Positions 11,001 through 23,100 of a stretch of 64,000 nt of DNA are shown here, in pieces. Each line of letters opens with the position of its first letter. Within the stretch, counting starts at the first letter, position 1. The notes beneath the pieces were generated by a model. The model was not told the DNA's origin and did not search any database. It saw only the letters and a list, made by a program, of their open reading frames with translations. The stretch is from assembly GCA_036346375.1 (NCBI GenBank), contig CM070508.1:21892852-21956851 (forward strand), in the 5' to 3' direction. Position numbers and translations under genes: made by a program. This DNA comes from Guadua angustifolia (Eukaryota > Streptophyta > Magnoliopsida > Poales > Poaceae).

Positions 11001-14000
11001 ATTAGGTCCATCCATAGGTTAAATGAAGGAAAAAATTGAATGGCAGGTGCTGAACTAGTAGAACAAGTTTGAGGTCCCTAATTAGCAGAGGTAAGTACCC
11101 TTAAGGTCGCCACCATGCTCTGCCATGTCATTTTTCTGCAGTGTTCCCCTAGGCAGAAGGCCGACGGATGGTGGCTCCCTAGCGCCTAGCTCGCCTAGAC
11201 ACCGCCTAGGCACCGCCTAGTTGCCCGAACAGAACTAAAACCGCGGGTGAGAGAAGGAGGTGGAGAAGAAAAGGAGAAGAGACAGAAAAATCACTTGACT
11301 GGAGGATGGGCCTAAGCGGTACAATTATGGAAGTTGACGGGACCTGCCAGACTAAAATAGAGCTTTAAGAACCTTAGTGACACATCTCGGCAAGTTTGAG
11401 GACCTTTGCTTCAGTTTTAATTTTATAAGTATAGTGAGAAAAAAACTGAGCTACTGCTTACTAAATGGTAGTTATGCATTTCATTGTCTAAACAAATACT
11501 AGGTTACCTGCTCTTTCTTGAAAACTTAACTGAAATTGATTGCTGTATTCATGGCAAACAGTAAGATGGTGCTTGAGACTGTATGTACTTGCTACTTCTT
11601 TTTTGAGATAACACACCCAAAAAAAAATCATTCTGCACGAGTTACTTGGAACATGTTTACTCAATAATAGAGTTAGTTGATCCATTAGTTGATCCTGTGG
11701 AGTACTGAGCAAGTGAATTGCATGAAAATAGTCTCATTACTCGCCTCTATGTTTCCAACAAGTACTTCTACCAGTTATATGTATGTTCATATGTGAATAT
11801 ACTTCTGCACAGTGCAAGGCTGCCTTCTGTAAGTACTGAGCAAGTGAATTGCATGAAAATAGTCTCATTACTTGCCTCTATGTTTCCAACAAGTACTTCT
11901 ATCAGTTATATGTATGTTCATATGTGAATATACTTCTGCACAGTGCAAGGCTGCCTTCTGTATACGTATTTAATGGTCCAACATGTACTGTGACAATCTT
12001 CCATGGAATATCACCCTAATCTTGCTAGCCCTATCTATGATCTCTTTATTGCAATGCATGCTAATAAACACACTCTCTTGGCATATTAGGTTGGCGTCAT
12101 TGGAAATTTGGTTCATTCATCCCCAAATATCAAGAAAGAGGTTCTTAATGCAGGGGCCCTGCAACCGGTAATTGGATTATTAAGGTATGATCAACATATG
12201 CAGTTTAGGATCATAATTTTAAAGTTTAAACTATATTTGTAAAGAATTTTATGCATATTGCTTATTGTATATATTTGTTGAATCTGCTCATACTGCTGAT
12301 AACTCAAATTCTATATATATATTTTAGTTCTGCATGAGAACGTTTGATATTTTGAGTTACAATAATAATGACTGCATGCTTTATTGAACATGCCTTATAA
12401 TTAATTACTGTGAAGACATGACTGTACATGTGTTTCTGAATGCTCATTAACTTTGCTGCTTTAAATTGAGAAGAATATGCTGATTATGATCTTTTGATTG
12501 TTTTGAGTATAAGCTTGGGCATAGCAAATTATCTTCTAATCCAGATTTATATCCTTCGTATTCTATAATATCATCCCATTCAAATGAGAAGGCATTTTAT
12601 TATCCTTTCAATCTCATTAAAGTGTATGAGGATTTGATATTGCCCCGAGTCAATGCTCTCCTACCCATTACAAGAACCTCTGCTTGACCTATGAAATGCT
12701 TATTTTCTTTTGCAGTTCCTGCTGTACGGAAAGCCAAAGGGAGGCTGCTTTATTGCTAGGGCAGTTTGCTTCGGCCGACTCTGATTGCAAGGTGCTTGAT
12801 GATGCTTCGTTCGTTGCTAGCCTCTTGTTTTAATTCTTTTGTGATGAGTGATGGAGTGGAAGAGCAAGAAACAGGATCATAGTACTTTTCCCCTAATATA
12901 AAACTTTTATGCGAGAAATATCATTGATGTACTATATGGTACAAACTTAAGGCATTGTTATGCGAGTTATACTTACTAAATATTTTATTGCGCACGATAG
13001 AGAGTTGGAAATGTAGAATTCAAGGAATGGTTAATCAAAAGAACGCAGAATGGTGTTTATTCAGCCATTCCTTTCTAAACATTTTATGCATATATGTGTG
13101 TTTTACAGGTCCATATTGTGCAAAGGGGTGCAGTCCGACCACTAATTGACATGCTACAGTCAGCTGATGTCCAACTCCGGGAAATGTCTGCTTTTGCCCT
13201 CGGGAGGTTAGCCCAGGTTAAAATTTTCATTCTATTCTCTTGTTGTACTCAATAATGGTATTCTGATCGTTTATGTTTGTCATCTAGTTTTACCGTATGT
13301 GAAAGAAGGTAAGGTTTGGAAGAATAGAATGATTTCCATTGATACAGGAAGGTCATACATATAGACAGGAATTAACACCATACATGGTAATCTATCTCTA
13401 GGTATGGAAACTATCACCTAATTTGGTACAAACAGATGGCAGTGCATGCGCCAGCCAGGTATGGCAAGAGGGGATATGGCGCAGCCCTAATTAGGCGCCT
13501 GTCCATATATGGACATGCTATAGATGGTAGTCTAACAGTATGTATTTTAGGCTAGTATACTATAGCAGTGACAAAAACAACATTGACAATGCTTATTCCT
13601 CTTATAATCACCTGATATAGCACTTTGTCAAATTTGCTGCTTCCCTCACTTGTTGTGTTGATGTCAACTTCATGTTGGGATTACAATTTTGATAGTATGT
13701 TTAGGGCAAAATTTGTAATAAGTGCATGCTCTTGAAAGAATTGGCACAAGATTGACCACAGGTTAGGTATAATGCACCATTAATAATTGAAGTAATGCAG
13801 CTCATTCTCCATATAGGCAAAGTTTTCAGAATTAATTGTTGAGCCTTTCAAATGTTGGTTGCATAGATTGTTGCTTTTGTCTGTGTATATGCTTCTCTAC
13901 TGTATCCACTATCCTACGATGAGTATTGAGTAACCCTGCCTATTTTAGCAAAGCCCTTGAACCTGTGCGTTTGGAAATGGTCCTGAGGGAAAGCCCCCCA

Positions 14001-17000
14001 TTTCACTAGCAGATTCTTGCAGGGTAACAACATGGATGCTGTTGATGTGCATGATGGAGTCACTTGTGCAAAATACATCATTCTTAGAACAAAACTGCAT
14101 AAGATTATCTGACTGGTTTTACAGAATATATGATCCCCATGTAATCAGACTATGGTAAACTGCAGTATTACAGATTTCTGTACTCAAATAAAAATACCAA
14201 CATCTTAGAATGGTGACACTAACATCTATGGTCTACATTAGCCAAAGGCCTCCATTTGTACCCTGGTGTTGCTGACTCGCTAGTTTATAATGTTGGATAT
14301 ATTATTTTTGCCTACCAATTCTTATCCAGACACCATAAAGCACAGTCTGTACAACTTAATGTTAGTGATCGAGAGTCCACATATTGCAGACACAGGCCAA
14401 GCTATTTCCTTTGCAAAGTCCTCCTATGCTCTACACTCCTCAAAGATGGGATGGAAAATCAAAATAGTTGCCAATTAGTTTTAGTTTTGTATCTTTTGTG
14501 TTAGTAAAGGCTAGCCCTTTTTTAACTGCCACTTTAGCTTAATTGTAACCTGTATGGCCAATTTGAGAGAAAGTCATTTGTTTCCCAGGATACACATAAC
14601 CAAGCAGGTATTGCATATAATGGTGGTTTGGTGCCTTTATTAAAGCTTCTTGACTCAAAAAATGGGTCTCTGCAACATAATGCTGCATTTGCCCTTTACG
14701 GAGTTGCGGACAATGAGGTAATTCATGATTATTCGAACAAAAGGGTAACCCATAGTTCTGTCCACTTAATAATTTCATGTTTCTTCTGAAAAGGGAATGA
14801 GCTCATGTTCCTTTTCATTGTTTCACGTAAGGTCTCTCTTACTTCAATGTCTCGAAATAAATGACTACGCTTTCTTCTTATAGGACTTTGTCTCTGACTT
14901 CATTAGAGTAGGAGGTGTCCAAAAGCTGCAAGATGGAGAATTTATTGTCCAGGCACGTCAACCATCATAGTATATATTGCTTAATTTTTTTGTAACTGAG
15001 TTTGATTAAGTTATTTTCAAGTTCAGGCAACAAAGGACTGTGTAGCTAAGACATTGAAGAGGTTAGAGGAGAAGATAAAAGAACGAGTACGTTGTGCTAC
15101 CATATTTTTTTCTTTATTTGCCATGCTGTAGTATTTAGTTAGTTGGTTCCCATGTGATCTATTACAGGTGTTAAAACACTTGGTTTATCTGATGAGAGTA
15201 GGAGAAAAGTCTGTGCAGAGGCGTGTTGCTCTGGCTCTGGCACACCTCTGTGACCCTGGAGATCAAAGAACAATTTTTATTGATAATAATGGTATGAGCA
15301 ATTTTACATCCACCAAAAATTGTTCCCTTTTGTTTCTGTTGCGTTTTGTACTTCATGGATTAAATTCTGGGTTAACTCAGGTCTTGACTTGCTTCTTGAT
15401 CTTCTGGTTTCGGTGAGCATGAAACATCAACAAGATGGTTCAGTAGCACTGTACAAATTGGCCAATAAAGCTGCACCGCTCTCTCCCATGGATGCTGCAC
15501 CTCCATCTCCAACACCGCAGGTTAGGAAAAAGGGTGATTTTTTTTTATCCAGCTCAACTTTGGCTTATTTACTCTATTAAAGTGAATATAATGGCTTTAT
15601 AAGCTGAATGTGGTGCGTTATGCAAAAGATCTTCACAATGATAAGAAATACAATGAACTTGGATTTTATTTTGTATAATCAATGTGGAAAGGCCTATTTG
15701 TCAAACAAAAGGGCCCAAAATAGTATAAATCCATGCATAGTTTGAACACAACCAAACCAGCCAAATGTTGCCTGATAATCAGGTTGGATTTTTTTTATAG
15801 ACAGGTAAATCATGTTGGATGCTTGGATATATTAAAAGAAGTAAATATATGACATAGGTTCTGGCTTTTTGCTAACTCTAGGGCGTCCTAAGACTAGTTA
15901 AATATAAACTGTTTAGAAAAAGGTAGCATACTGTGATAGTTTGTAAGAATGTGCAATATATCTTCTACAACTCTTGCAATATTTCATTAGAGCTACTCAA
16001 TGTGAATATGAACAGCTAAAATTTTAATGCTAATTTTGAGTTGAAAATGCAGCAGCAGGTTAAGTAAAATATCAAGTAATATATGCTTAATGCTTGTATT
16101 GATGTTTTGTCATGTTATTTTATTTTTGTTCTGTAAAACTTTTTTTTACCTATTGCAGCATTTCAGTTGAACTGCCCAACAATTTTCTGCACTCTCCTAC
16201 ATTTAGTTAATTTAGAACAGCCTATGCTTCGTAATTTTCATATAAGGAGCTGTCATCCTATTATTTGGTATATCATTCCAACAATCGAGTCATCTGTCAA
16301 GGCCCTGCATATATGTTCTTCGTAGTCCAGTGGTTGACATTGCCATGTCTTGATCTTGGTGTCAGACCTCACTGTCCATCTTGATCATGGTATTGGTCCT
16401 AATGCTGTTGCCATCAAATTTTGACAATAGTTTTCCTCATGGGGCACGTAAATTGTTTCAGGCATCTGTCATAACTACAAATATAGACGTTGCCTCATCT
16501 CACAAATTGAAATAGCAGCCTCATCTGAGTCAATTTGACACATCTCTTTGTAGTCATTGGCTCACTGCTATGTGTGATTTCCATTTCATGTCTTTTAGGA
16601 TGTGCACACACAGCTTTCCCCTTTCTGCGCTAGCCATGCATTCATTTCCATTGTTGGGAATGTGTCACACAAAACTGTCAATTTTTTTTTTGAGAAATTT
16701 TGTCAGACATGATCCAAGAGAGTTATTAGCAAGATTTGAATTCACCTAAGAGTTTGTTTTGTGTGGACTTCTCTGAATTATTTTTTCCTTAAAAAGCGTG
16801 GCACGTGCAACCTGTGGGATACAGATATTCTGTCATCTGATTTTATACTGCTTGGCAGTCTGTTCCTAATAATAGTTGCAGGCTTTAGCTTGCCCTATCC
16901 TGGATTTTTTTAACAAGGTTTCCCAATAAACCCTAATTTGTGCAATCCTGGACCAAAAAGATATAATACTGAGGATTTGTCCACCCATAATTTTTGCTAT

Positions 17001-18098
17001 CACTGTTACTAAGTATATTTTCCATTGCAGGTTTATCTTGGTGAGCAATATGTCAACAGTTCAACACTTTCAGATGTTACCTTCTTGGTGGAAGGTTGGT
17101 AGTATTTCTGGACCCTCCTGTCATCAGATGTTACTTTCAGATAATTGCTGTTTTTTACGCTAGGTCCGAGATGAGCACATTCCCTGTCACCCTGTGTTTC
17201 GCAGGAAAGCGCTTTTATGCACACAGAATTGCTTTGCTTGCTTCTTCGGATGCATTTCGTGCAATGTTTGATGGAGGATATAGGGTGAGCATTGGCATAG
17301 CATAATATTCATTTACTGGTTGGAATAGTTGATAAATCCCTGTAAATATTTTGTCGGCTTTCAAAGAACCTCACTATATATCTTAAATGATGTTTTCCTA
17401 ACCAGGAAAAGGATGCAAGAGACATAGAAATTCCAAATATCAGGTGGGCTGTGTTTGAACTCATGATGAGGTCAGTCAGTGAGCTTTCTTACTTGTATGG
17501 TTCCATATATCTGCATTTTTATTGGTTCCATTTTTATTGGTTCCTTTTCTTTTATGGGTCAATGCCTGCTAAACTGAAGTTTGAAAACATCCTATCTGGT
17601 TTATGCAGATATATCTATACAGGGTCAGTGGAGGTAACCAGTGATATTGCTCAGGATGTTCTTAGAGCTGCTGATCAGTATCTGTTAGAAGGCCTCAAAC
17701 GCCTCTGTGAATATACAATTGCACAGGTGATTACCAAAGTTACTCCTAAGTTCTTTGTTTAAGCTGCCGGTTACATCTGACTAAATACATATTTTGCCTT
17801 GCAGGACGTGAATTTAGATAACGTTTCTGACATGTATGACTTATCCGAAGCCTTTCATGCCATGTCACTGAGGCATACATGCGTCTTGTTTATTTTGGAG
17901 CAGTTTGACAAGATTTGCACCAGACCTGGGTATCTTCTCTCCCTAACAGCCAGACCTAGTGCACTTTAGAAAACAAAATCCTTCTGACTCGCAATTTTGC
18001 CATGCAGTTTCCCTCAGTTGATCCAGCGTGTCATCCCGGAGCTCCGCAGCTTCTTTGCTAAGGCGCTAACGCCAACCGACAGGAACTTGCAGCCCTGA
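8097..18098 (+). CDS. ARIA: ARM-repeat/BTB protein, ARIA orthologue (19 exons, 738 aa)
   Basis: The exons are 8097-8433, 8540-8706, 9093-9265, 9353-9473, 9577-9651, 12090-12184, 12716-12791, 13109-13216, 14589-14717, 14884-14952, 15027-15086, 15168-15291, 15381-15520, 17031-17094, 17205-17284, 17406-17470, 17609-17726, 17805-17929 and 18008-18098. They join in frame to 2217 bases. The protein has a basic nuclear signal (about residues 12-21), a poly-Ala run (about 30-38), armadillo repeats (about 100-510), a BTB domain (about 570-667, from STLSDVTFLVEG) and a BACK-like tail. The strings EYEAVGVIGNLVHSS-like and AADQYLLEGLKRLCEY match the Arabidopsis ARIA family, which binds the ABA transcription factor ABF2; related ABAP1 acts in cell division. 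BTB proteins of this type commonly serve as CUL3 adaptors. All splice sites are GT-AG except the 14953-15026 intron. The start is the first in-frame ATG. The large introns are 5 (9652-12089), 8 and 13 (15521-17030); 8 and 13 hold nothing I recognise. Confidence 0.95.
8188..8213 (+). repeat. GCC trinucleotide repeat in exon 1
   Basis: A run of CCG/GCC triplets encodes the poly-Ala stretch after SAS. Runs of this kind are length-polymorphic, so the Ala count may vary between accessions. Confidence 0.85.
9705..9733 (+). repeat. C20-T9 homopolymer tract in intron 5
   Basis: Twenty C are followed directly by nine T, 53 bases after the exon 5 donor. Such runs are error-prone in sequencing and polymorphic in populations. 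Confidence 0.9.
10353..10761 (+). mobile_element. 5'-truncated LINE (L1-type) insertion in intron 5
   Basis: The insert is flanked by a perfect 19-bp target duplication AAAACAATATGAGCATGGC (10334-10352 and 10762-10780) and ends in an A run, the marks of target-primed reverse transcription. It encodes the extreme C-terminus of a plant non-LTR pol (10376-10651), recognised by ASWGIWKQRNDKIF and a following EFLLQSFRV-like tail, then about 110 bases of 3' UTR. The rest of the LINE is missing. It is in the same orientation as the host gene and lies inside an intron, so it should be spliced out. Confidence 0.85.
10911..11415. mobile_element. Non-autonomous TIR element (MITE-like) in intron 5
   Basis: The left end ATTGCACCAAAGGTCGTCAA and the right end, read in reverse, start with matching bases (AAGCAAAGGTCCTCAAACTTG), forming about 25-bp imperfect terminal inverted repeats. 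There is no coding capacity. The middle holds a short repeated motif CGCCTAG (around 11190-11222). The superfamily is not decided; the target duplication is unclear. Confidence 0.55.
11701..11962 (+). repeat. 131-bp tandem duplication in intron 5
   Basis: The unit starting AGTACTGAGCAAGTG at 11701 is repeated from 11832 with only a few changes (for example CTCGCC/CTTGCC and TACCAG/TATCAG). The near identity points to a recent duplication. It lies about 130 bases before the exon 6 acceptor, and the unit carries no obvious acceptor-like tract. Confidence 0.9.
14953..15026 (+). other. GC-AG intron 10 of the ARIA-like gene
   Basis: The exon ends ...GTCCAG and the intron starts GCACGTC, with acceptor TTCAG before GCAACAAAGG. 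This keeps the family-conserved peptide EFIVQATKDC exactly. Using the GT four bases downstream would need another acceptor and would add residues. The donor has the CAG upstream context that known GC donors favour. The intron is 74 bases long. Confidence 0.8.
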
Positions 18099-20175
18099 GC
18101 CCACAGCTTCACATCCGTTGACGCCGCCATCATCTGACAGGTGTTGCTGGAGATCTTGTACAGCTAAAATTTGTGGCGTCGGACATTGCCACTCGGTGGT
18201 ATCTACTGTGGGCACATGATGGCCGGGTCCTCAGTTAACATCCGCAACAATGTAACATCCGTCTTTGTTCGATTATTAAACAGTGCTCATCATGGCATAG
18301 GTAAGTGGAAGGTTATAGCGAACCGGTTGTTACTTGTTAGTCAGGTGTCAGGCCAGCCTCGGCTGGGACAGGTCTAGTTTGTTGGCCTCGGCCGAATTTG
18401 TCGGTCTTGGCATATTCACCGAGTTTAGGGTCACTTGCAGTTCTTCACAGTTCCGTGTTTGCCCGTGTTTTTTGGGGGGTAAGCTCGACCGGTGTAATGT
18501 AATGCTGCAATTGCAATTCAGTGTCCTTCGTGTTGTTAACACCTAACAGTGCGGAAATGTTGATCGGTTTGGCGTCCAACTTGGCATGGACGATGGAATG
18601 TGGAGGCCACCCGGCCTTGCCTGAGGTCGGAGGACATGGACAATTACGGGAGTAGGCGCCGTAATCTCGTCATCGGCGACTTCCGTTTTGCGGGATCTCC
18701 TGTGCCTTGCGTGCTGTTCCTTTGGATCTGTTTGCTTGTGTATCCGACGGCTGGGACCAAGGAAGAAGGATTGACTGACTGCTGAGCTCCACGATCCAAC
18801 GGCTGGGGCCTAGGAAGAAGTTTGTTCGATGTATGCGTCTACTGTTTTAACATTCGGAGAAACAAATTTCACCAGTTTGCTACTGGCTGGGGCACATTAT
18901 AGAAATGTTTAGTTATTTGATTCCCTCATCTCTCTCTCTCTTTGCAAAAATAGCTCCATCTTAAAAAAATTGCAAAAAAAAAAAGTGCTACAGTTAGCAC
19001 GGAACCTTGGCTAGGTGTCATTCCTTGCGCATTCCGCGGGGAGGGCGGCAAATAAGTGAACAGTTCCACATTAAACCTACTGATTCTGAATTTACACCGG
19101 TTCCCTCCTAAATTTCCGTGTCCGGATCAGATGCATGGTTGTCGGTGTGGGCCCCGCGACCAGTCTGCCTCGCACTTGGCTAATATTTTTCTTTCCGACC
19201 TGGCAAGTATTGCATTCGTAAACGTATTTTGTACTTCAATCAAGCCATATGTACAAATGATCAAATTATCCTTCTTTATTAGCTTACTTATTGCTTTTAG
19301 ATGTTCTATGTTACTCTATTTTATAGCATTAAATAACATTATGTATAATAAATAGTAGGAGGTATGCAAAGAAAAAATAGTTAAAAGTTATCTCGAAATT
19401 ATAGGATGATATATATTTTAAAATAAAATACATAATTTAACCAAAAAGCAATTTTTATATGTGCAAAAATACAAACCCACTTTATATGCGCATAAGCATA
19501 AACCTACCTTAAGACATTTTAGTAATGCCTTGCATATCAAGTTTTATTTTTCTCTCCTCTCTTTCTTCTTAACCTTTAGAGTTCTCTTAATAATCAGAGA
19601 ACTTTTCTGTTTTTTTACTTTTATGTGTGTACTTTCTTTGTGTGCTCAGTTCTTTTCACTTGTCTTATGGCTGTGCATATATATATAGTCAGTCATTAGA
19701 CAAGCTAGGGACAAACTTCTTCGTGCCGAAGCCAACCAAAAGCTTTCATTTAATATCCATTAATGAACAAAACCGAAACTTTAATATCTATTTAATGACT
19801 AAAACTGATGCATGCATAATAGGCGCAACACCAACTCTTTCATGCTAAGCATTTGCCCAAGAAACTGTAGGCTTTAATTTTCAACACTAGATATCATTTA
19901 AGTAGGCTTCAATTTTCAGCACATATGAAACTGAAGCACCATGCAAATTATTTGTTACATTTTTAAAGAGAGAGGAGAGGGAATTACACCTATAAGTTCT
20001 AGTCTAGCAACCATCACACTTAGATCTTTTTATTATGAGAACTTTAATGTAATTTATATGGGTCATATTATGTTAGAATAATTTAACAGAGCATACATCC
20101 ATGCTTAATTTTTTTCTTCTTTAAAAAAAAGTAGTGCTTTGTGCTCTTCCAAAACTAGACTATATAAATCGTTAA
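18099..20175 (+). other. 3' UTR of the ARIA-like gene and intergenic DNA
   Basis: The first 450 bases or so are plausibly 3' UTR, with ATTAAA at 18276 and TGTAATGTAATG near 18494 as candidate poly(A) signals. Further on are a CT microsatellite (about 18930-18941), A-rich runs near 18965-18983, a TA run near 19678-19687, and an imperfect 26-base direct repeat (about 18738 and 18793). The DNA is then AT-rich with no gene that I can support. Confidence 0.5.
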
Positions 20176-20180
20176 AACCT

Positions 20181-23100
20181 TGAAACACCCCAAAATTTTC
20201 AAAATTTAGCTTTATTTATTTATTCGGATTTTATTTGAATTTTTTTGGAATTTATCTGATTTTATTTGGCTTTCTCTTGTTTTCTTTCACTTTCGGGAAA
20301 GTTTCCCTTTTTGGCCACCTTCTTCATTTGGAAACCTTCTTCTTTCGGCCTTGGCCCGATTTTCCTTGGGCTGCTTCCTTCCCTTGCGTCGGCCCAGCGC
20401 TTGCTTCTGCGTTCTTTTTCCCACGCCATTAAATTCCCACGGTCCGCGTCGCCTCCTCCCCTTGTCTTCTTCCTCGCGCGTTGCTGTGTCCGGTCCGAGC
20501 GCCGCGCCACCGTCCCGTCGCGCCTCGGCTACACCGCTCCCGTCGCCCATGCCCATAAATCCACTTTTGACCGCCCTTGTAATCCTCATTGATCGGAATA
20601 GCGTTTACGGTCCCCTCGCTGTCCTCGAAAACCCGGTGTCATCTCTCTCCTCCCCGGCCTCTCCTCTCTCCTTCGCGTCAGGCTATAAATAGCCTCGCCT
20701 GCGCCCCCATTTTTGTCGCCCTGAGCCCGCAGCGCTCTTCTCTACCTCCCCCGCCAACCCATTTCACCTCCAGTCGTCTCTTCGCGCCGCACCGAGCTTT
20801 TCTTCCCCGGCTCCGGTGCCCACTCGCCGCCCCATCTCTCTGCTCACCCTCCCGCCCGTTTCTTCCCCGATTTGGGTTCGCTGTGAGTTCCTCCATCTCC
20901 CCCGCCAACCCATTCCACCCCTAGAGCCCTCCTCCGCCCGCGCCCGAGTCTTCTTCTTCCTCTCCGGTGCACTCCGCCGCCGCACACTCGCCCCCACTCC
21001 TTCTCTCGCTGCCAACTGTAACATACCGTTTTTGGATTTTCTTGAACTCAAATTTTTAAATCCGAGCCCGTGAAATTTTTCTTGAATTAAAATCAGCTTA
21101 AGTTGAATTTTCAAAAGTTTAAAAAGGATTTAATTTGAATAATCTATAACTCAAATTAATTATTTATCATTTTTATTGGGTTTCTTGTGCTTAATTTGAT
21201 TTTTATGCATTTTTGGAGATTTTTCCGAACTTATTTGCTATTTATTTGGATTTATTGAAGTCATTTGGATTTTCTGGTATTTCTTTTAATCGGAAACCAT
21301 TTTAAATTCTATTTCCTCTCCGTGTGGGCCGAAACTACTGTTCTTCCGCCGGCTCACTCCCGTTTTCCTTTCCGCCCGGTCCGTTTCACCGTCGCACGGC
21401 CCGTTTCCAGCCCAAGCCAACACAGCCGAAAACCCTAGCACTCTAAGCGCTGATCTCCGATCCAACGGACGAAATCGGCGCCGCCACCCCGGCCGAATCC
21501 AAACCCTAAACCGCACTCGCGCCTGGCCGTTGATTTCCAATCCGACGATCGACAACGCGCCACGTCGCCCGAAAACCCCGCCGCCGCCCGCACAGTGCAG
21601 CCACCCGACCAACCTCGCTTTCCGTGCCATTTGCCGCAACCCTAGGCTATTTAAGCGTGCGCCGCATACCTCCCGAGGTTCGCCACCTCGCGCCGCACCC
21701 GCCGGCCTTACCCACACCTCCCGTGACCTCTCCGTTCCGCCGCAAGAGCTCGCCGAAGTTGCCGTGCGTGCCCGAGCCTTCTCCGCCGTTTTCCTCCACC
21801 TCCGGTGAGTCTCCGCCGTATTTCTTGGCACCGTTGAGTTCCTCTCGTCACCCTCTTCCGGATTTCCTAACTCTTCCGTTCGATCCGACGTTCTTCCGTG
21901 GATTTGCTCGTCGTCTTCTCCAGCGCCGGTGGACTGCGCCGCCGCTTCGCCGTCGAGTTCTCCCCATCAGTCAGAGCCGTCCGATCGTCCATCTACGGCC
22001 GGATCTGCGTCAACATTTCCCACAGTAAGCCTTGGAGCCCAGACTGCTGAATCATTTCCACGTTGATGTCTTGTCATCTGCCACGTCTTGCCATGTCTGC
22101 GCTAGGTCACCACTACACGCACATGTGTCACCGCGTCCGCGCCACCTCACCGCCACCGTACGCGTTAGATCTACGTGTTCGCCGCGTGTGCGCCACTTGT
22201 GCGCCACATCAGCCCTAGTTTCCCGTGTGGCTGCCACATCTGCGCCAGATCACCGCTACACCATACGTGTCCGTCCCCGTCATCGCCACACGTTCACCAT
22301 GTCAGACCTAACCTGCCATGTGTCCGCCACGTACACGCCACGTCATTATGCCACATCACTATCTCTCACACATGTCACCGTGAACTTCCTCGGTGAACTT
22401 AGTGCACCGTGAGCCGAGTCTATGACTCGTGGGGCCCGCATGTCAGCGGTACTGCTTTCATTTTCTTTTCCGATTTATTTCCGATAAATCCGAAATTCAA
22501 CCAATCACAAGTCGCCACGTGTCAGCCCTATTGTATTTCCTGATTTTCTCCCATTTAAACTTCGGAAGCCCCGTTCTCCTCCGTTCGAACTCCGATTTGA
22601 ACGATTCAAATTTATAAATTCATATAAAATCAAGATCTATCTGTTGGTGTCATTTTTATGAATTTTTGGATTTTATTTATTTCTTGCCTCGATTTGCGTG
22701 TTTCGCGTGTAGCGACTTGTCGGTTGAGCGAGAGGAGCATCCAATGGAGGTAGCAAAGAAGGAGAGGTTGAAGGCAAGTCTCCCTTGACCATATTGAACC
22801 CAAATTTATGAAATGCTATTTTGTGTTTAAATTATTGCATGCTTATTATGTGCGTATCATACTTTAAATACTGTTTCAATGCTTAGCTATATTCCAACTT
22901 TGTTATGCCACATTGATATTCAACTTGACAACCTTTGACACCTTAGGAAAACTAATTACTGTAATTAATGGTAATCATTTTATTAAGGGAACGGTAGAAA
23001 ATGCTTAGCCATGCTTAATCACGTCGGTACCTTACCATTATGGAAATGATTTCATTCTTGATTCAAAATGAATTGTGAAAATTATGGCAATTGATGTTGC

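Noticed and set aside
15521..17030. A separate gene or mobile element in intron 13
   Set aside because: AT-rich without terminal repeats, A tail or coding motif that I could support.
21286..21831. 181-codon minus-strand ORF and several Pro/Arg/His-rich ORFs up to 22412
   Set aside because: They lie inside a solo LTR and are composition-driven; no start context, motif or conservation.
22060..22350. GCCACGT-like repeats as a G-box cluster
   Set aside because: The units are degenerate, fall within the solo LTR and look like simple-sequence drift; no promoter is placed next to them.
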